Shown here piece after piece: positions 59,461 through 64,000 of a stretch of 64,000 bases of DNA. Both the position numbers and the translations under genes were made by a program. Within the stretch, counting starts at the first letter, position 1; every line of letters begins with the position of its first letter. The DNA comes from Parietaria judaica (taxonomy: Eukaryota; Streptophyta; Magnoliopsida; Rosales; Urticaceae). The notes beneath the pieces are model-generated. The model was given only the letters and a program-made list of their open reading frames with translations. It made no database searches and had not been told where the DNA came from. The DNA lies in contig OX940866.1 in assembly GCA_954871525.1 (NCBI GenBank), positions 13,601,001 through 13,665,000 of the forward strand, written 5' to 3'.

Positions 59461-60610
59461 GGGAAATTTGCGGCGAAAATCATCGAAGTCACTAAATTTT
59501 TGCAGATAAATCACTACCGTCTATTTTTTGCGGCAAAAATCACTAACGTCATCAATTGTTTGCAAATAAGTCACTACCGTTAATTTTTTACGGCAAAAAT
59601 CATTAAAGTCACTATATTCTTGCAGATAAATCACTAACGTCTATTTTTGCGCCAAAAGTCAATAACGTCAGTCTTTCCTTACAAATGTTATCTGGCAACG
59701 TTAAATGACATATCACCAGCCTACATGGCATTCATCAATTGTCTCCAACAACGACAACACACATTAGTGATAACATTATTTGAAACAGAGATTTTTACCA
59801 CAATTGTACCATAAAAAGAAGATGTTTTATTTTTTAAGTAATCAAATAATTTTTGTACCTTTGTCAAATATAATCAAATAATTTTATAAAATATGCATTT
59901 ATAAAAAAATATTTTTTGTTTTTCTTATAGGATAAATTTATATCTTTTAGGGTTAATTGCGGAGAAAGTACCCACCCTTTGGCCACGTGGTGGCTTGTGC
60001 CACGTGGAACGCTACATGAGACAGCCTAACGGCTACGTAGGCAGGTGTCTAACGGTGTTAGTTGGTCGGCAAAAAAATTGCGACGTTAAGTACTTTCGCT
60101 TATATTTATTGAGGTTGGGTACCTATCGAATAATATGGCTAAAGGTTGGGTATGTTCACCGCCACGATAAAATTGTTGGGAAAAATTGGAAGTTATGGTA
60201 GGATTATTTTTTAGTGTTTTTAGAATTTTGGCCACGATAAAATTAATTTTAAGAGTTTATGGTACAATTGTCGTAAAAATCTCTATTTCAAATAATGTTA
60301 TCACTAATGCGTGTTGTCGTTGTTTGAGACAATCGATGAATGCCATGTAGGCTGGTGATATGTCATTTAACGTTGCCAGATAACATTTGTAAGGAAAGAC
60401 TAACGTTAATGACTTTTCGAGCAAAAATAGACGTTAGTGATTTATCTGCAAGAATATAGTGACTTTGATGATTTTCGCCGCAAAAAATTAACGGTAGTGA
60501 CTTATCTGCAAACAATTGATGACGTTAGTGATTTTTGCCGCAAAAAATAGACGGTAGTGATTTATCTGCAAGAATTTAGTGACTTCGATGATTTTCGCCG
60601 CAAATTTCCC
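59461..60610. mobile_element. Foldback element with ~350-bp inverted ends
   Basis: 1,150 bp. 59461-59810 and 60260-60610 are near-identical inverted arms (GGGAAATTTGCGGCGAAAAT at the outer edges). Each arm holds about four ~58-bp direct repeats around TAAATCACTAACGT and GCGGCAAAAATCA. A run of T on both outer sides (nine before, ten after) is compatible with a 9-bp target duplication. The centre (59948-60240) contains GGGTTAATTGCGGAGAAAGT, similar to the Mutator-type MITE start, and may be a nested piece. No coding. Confidence 0.85.
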
Positions 60611-60875
60611 TTTTTTTTTTCTTCTTCTAAAATGAGGTATTATTATACAATATTTTGTTGAGGGGATGTTCCCCTCTCTTCTTACATCCGCCCATGCTTG
60701 TAGGTCAAATGGAGGTTTTTATTGATTATTTGAGTTGGTTCCCATTCCCACGTTCTTGAACAAAATTCCTTAAGCTTACCAAGAGTTATAAATAAATACT
60801 TACCTTCGTCGATGAAACTTACATATATTGCTTTGTATATACTACTTCAAAATGAGATTGCACTACAATTAAAAT

Positions 60876-61450
60876 TAGGGATGGCAATTTGGGGCCGGAC
60901 ACGAAACGGTTACGACACGATTTAAACGGGTTTGGGTCTACCATAAATGGATCTGGGTCCAACCGTGTCGAGCATGATTAAATAACGGGTAAACACGGCA
61001 CGAACACGATAACACGATGGGACCCAATTAGACACGATTAAGGAGTAAAAAGTTACATTTTATATATGTTATTAAGTATTTAATACTTATTATATATAAC
61101 ATTAATGTTTTTACTTATTTATTACATCGTACAATTGATGAACACAAAAAAGTGTTAGTAAATTGTAAAATCTAGAAGACAATTTTTTTTTTATAAAATC
61201 TTAGATAATATAATTAAATTAATTAATTTAAATGAGTATAAATTGAATTAATTTAACATTTTAAGATACATGAATATGTTAAATGGGTTAAACTGGTAGA
61301 CACGATAAACACGGTATTTAAATGGGGCGGGTCTGGGTCTCATCTTCTAACACGATTAATAAATAGGGCGGGTCTGGGTCTACATAAAATAAGTAAAAAG
61401 CGATTAAAACCCGGCACGAACACGACACGAAACCCGAATTGCCACCCCTA
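60876..61450. mobile_element. hAT-type MITE (60.9 kb)
   Basis: 575 bp. Inverted ends TAGGGATGGCAATTTGGGG and CCGAATTGCCACCCCTA, with a perfect 8-bp target duplication ATTAAAAT (60868-60875 and 61451-61458). GACACGA and GGGTCT repeats fill the subterminal parts. No transposase. Confidence 0.93.
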
Positions 61451-61458
61451 ATTAAAAT

Positions 61459-62279
61459 TCTCCTTGGAAGTTAGGACGGTAATTTTTTTCTCCATCGTGT
61501 AAACGTGTTCGAAAACAAGTGTTCACCGCATACTCAGCATTTGAGTTTTCGGTTCGATTATCATAATTCATAACAATTAGTAACGAAAAACTTCATTTTC
61601 GATATTTTACTTTCCTATGAAATTCTATTTCACCTTTTAAATCGATTAAACATAATATTGGATGAGTTGTTATGTTTTGGATACGTGTCCTTTAGGGAGG
61701 GATGAAATTGTGTAAAGAACACATCCAAAATCATCTTAAATCAATGAAAAACATGGACGGATTTTAAGTGAAAAACAGAATAGAGAAAATTGAAATTTTG
61801 ACCGTAAAAATAGTAATAATTAGGTTATACAAATCACGAAATAAAAAATTGCAGCTCATCAGTAAAGAGAAAAAGACATAGATGCTTAAAAATCGAGATA
61901 AAAGTTGAAAACAACAACAAATGCGGCACAAAACTAATACGCGTTGACTCGCATGGAACAACATTTTCAGGCTTTGAAAATGAGAATCCGGTTCCGCGAA
62001 ATCCGGATCCTCATTTGATATGTTTTTATGTTCAAATCGGGCACCTAAGCCGAAAAAAGTCATGGCCTCCGGAAGTTAGGTCTTGCATGAACGCCTTTGG
62101 GAACGTCCAATGCGAGCTCTCCGGTGGGCCCGGTCCCGTCACTTATATATATAATATATAATATTATATTATATTAACCCGAAACAATTAAAAACAAAAC
62201 ATAAGAACCAGTAAGAAAACAGCATCAACATTGCCAAACTCCGTTGATTGTCACTCGAATTTTCTTCATTACATTTGGG
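61459..62279. other. Spacer before the 65K gene
   Basis: No gene seen; an (AT)n stretch lies at 62144-62176. The minus-strand frame at 61764-62063 has no family sign. Confidence 0.5.
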
Positions 62280-62732
62280 CAGAGAGAAAGGAAGGTCATT
62301 CATTCTCAGGCCTCTCCAGTTGCGATCATCCGTACTGGGCCAACTCGGTCTCTCTCTGAAACAGACATTCTCTTCAAGCTTTCGAGGGTTGGTGTCTCTA
62401 TGCTCAGTGTTTGAGATCAGATTGGCAATGGTTTACGACATGAAAAGAATGTGGGAAACCTGTTTGATAAAATGTCTCAATGAAGCATAACCATTTCAGT
62501 CACCAATTTCTAGTCTTTAATGTATACACAGCAATTAGTGTTGGTTGTTTTGATTCTTTGTTTCAAATTTTGGATGATAATTTGCTAAGTGAGGGAGCTT
62601 ATCCCAAGTAATTTTTGGTTCAGGAGATGTATGTGAAGAATTTGCAAAGTCAAGGGGTTTGTTTGAATTAAATTGTTCCTAGATTTTCAAAAGTTATACT
62701 TTTCTGTGAGCAGGGACCTTGGACGAGTTTTC
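62280..62732 (+). promoter_or_regulatory. Leader of the 65K gene, shared with the aminotransferase gene
   Basis: The CT-rich segment and 62462-62520 repeat words found upstream of the aminotransferase gene at 3151-3213 (see the finding). A TGAGCAG acceptor at about 62707-62713 suggests a leader intron ending 20 bp before the start codon. Confidence 0.5.
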
Positions 62733-63893
62733 ATGGCGGAAGTGTCTCCCCTGAACCAAAATCAGCACAACACTCTACTGATTCGGCACTTACCAAATGC
62801 CATTCCCGAAGAAACTCTATCCCGCCTCTTCTCCCACTATGGCGCTTCTTCGGTTCGCTCGTGCGCTGCCCATGGCCGGTCTCTCTGCCTCAACACAACC
62901 ATTTGCTTCCTATTTTTATTGTGCTTTTCAGTTTCGGTCCTCATTTTCGTTTTTCCTTTCTTTGTGTTTGTCTGCCTTTTTTCTGTAGACTGAAAAATTG
63001 TGCTTTTGTGGACTTTCACAACGAGACCTTGGCTATGCAAGCACAACGCCAGTTAAACGGGTACCGAAATTACAAACGAATCATCACTTTCCGTATTCTT
63101 ATATGCATTTTTGTTAGGATTCATTTTCCGGGGATTAATGGTGAATTGTGGTTTGTATGGTTTGGTGGTTAGGTTGAGGTTTCTTGGCAAAGTTTTGAAA
63201 GTTGAAAGGGCCTCTAAGACGACACCGCAACAAGATCAGGATGAGAATAAAGTTAAACCTGGAAACTGTGAAGTCCCAAGGGGCAAAAATGAAGGAAATC
63301 TGGTAGAAGGAGTCTTGAAGTCGAAATCCGTTCCTTCTGCCGAACCCATTGCCCCTAGAATCGGTGTGGATTATCCCTTCCCGCCTTATCTCGAGTATGC
63401 AACTTTCTTTACCTTCAGATTCATCGGATCTCAAATGTTTCCAGTTTTGTAGCTTAACGATACGTGGAAGCAGTTATGCCATCATGCAGCTTGAGAACTC
63501 CATATTGATCTTTGTGATACTTGTAAATCTTACATCACAGATATGCCTACCCACCGCCGGACGGGAATATCCTGACTAACATCGTCAATGCACTTATTGC
63601 TGTTCCGCGTTTCTACACACAGGTCGTTGTCTATTTCATTTAGAGCCAGTAGAACTATGAATTTACTCTGAATTAGTCAAATTGATGGTCGAATCACTTT
63701 CGCGCATGTCTCTTTGTAGGTCTTGCACTTGATGAATAAAATGAATATCCCGGCTCCATTTCGTATGGCTATGCCGACTCCACCTCTTCCACCAGTAGCA
63801 CCGGTGCAACCGCCGCCACCTCCTCTTGAAGAAACAAAGCAACAGATGAAGGAAATATCTAGTGAGGAGTCAGAAGTGGACTCGTCCGATGAG
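62733..63893 (+). CDS. SNRNP65: U11/U12 snRNP 65-kDa protein, N-terminal part (partial)
   Basis: Subunit of the U11/U12 di-snRNP of the minor spliceosome, which removes U12-type introns. In the nucleus it bridges U12 RNA and the U11-59K protein. Coding exons in the window: 62733-62878, 62989-63060, 63173-63394, 63541-63622, 63720-63893 (696 nt, 232 codons); the gene goes on past the window, so its C-terminal RRM is not seen. The first RRM (about 15-95) has TLLIRHLP (RNP2), NCAFVDF (RNP1), AQRQLNG and LRFLGKVLKVERA. Then IAPRIGVDYPFPPYLEY, AYPPPDGNIL, FYTQVLHLMNKMNIP, a Pro-rich stretch and an acidic Ser/Glu-rich stretch. Matches are recalled from the Arabidopsis protein. The first donor is GTCTCT, weak but phase-fitting. 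Confidence 0.9.
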
Positions 63894-64000
63894 GTAATGT
63901 TTTACGGTTTATCTGATTAGAAGGTCGAAGTTTGAACTTATAAAGTTAGTTAAATTCATACGCGACGTATACTTTCCGCTTTGGTGCTTTTTAATTATGA

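Noticed and set aside
62837..63046. Minus-strand frame over the 65K first intron
   Set aside because: Shadow of the real gene and its pyrimidine-rich intron.
1..64000. CRISPR array, rRNA, tRNA genes or bacterial operons
   Set aside because: None seen; the only regular repeats are minisatellite, LTR and MITE sequences.

Overview
This is a stretch of nuclear plant DNA, most likely from a eudicot. The evidence is multi-exon genes with GT-AG introns, AT-rich introns and spacers, plastid-type amino-acid enzymes, a cluster of S1-type self-incompatibility homologues, and a large load of LTR retrotransposons and MITEs. The species cannot be named from the sequence. No rRNA, tRNA, CRISPR or bacterial feature was seen.

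Layout. 1-3378: a truncated MITE arm, a solo LTR, a hAT-type remnant, then the leader of the first gene. 3379-7132 (+): histidinol-phosphate aminotransferase in 9 exons. 8551-28698: one 20.1-kb nested retrotransposon block. A reverse-strand Ty1/copia element (target duplication ATTTT) was entered by a Tat-like Ty3/gypsy element (12090-25055, duplication AGAAT), which in turn carries a truncated copia element (to 21618). 29721-30189: a Mutator-type MITE. 30376-34668 (+): 2-isopropylmalate synthase in 13 exons. 35161-35843: a hAT-type MITE. 36376-40115 (-): a UBX-domain protein like PUX11, in 9 exons. 40875-46476 (-): four S1/SPH genes, two intact and two broken. 46821-51289 (+): a copia element with nearly identical LTRs but ruined coding sequence. 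54232-56113: a solo copia LTR. 58769-59200 (+): a small secreted phylloplanin/Ole e 1-like protein. 59461-60610: a large foldback element. 60876-61450: another hAT MITE. 62733-63893 (+): the first five coding exons of the U11/U12-65K minor-spliceosome protein, which runs off the window.

The two plastid enzymes act in histidine and leucine synthesis. They are adjacent genes, and without the nested block only about 3 kb would separate them. The S1 cluster grew by tandem duplication. The most interesting observations are a spliced antisense gene inside the gypsy element, cut at its 3' end by the inner copia; a copia element whose young LTRs contrast with heavily damaged genes; and a shared leader segment upstream of both the histidine gene and the spliceosome gene. 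All reading frames and splice sites were worked out by eye; family names rest on recognised motifs, not on a database search.
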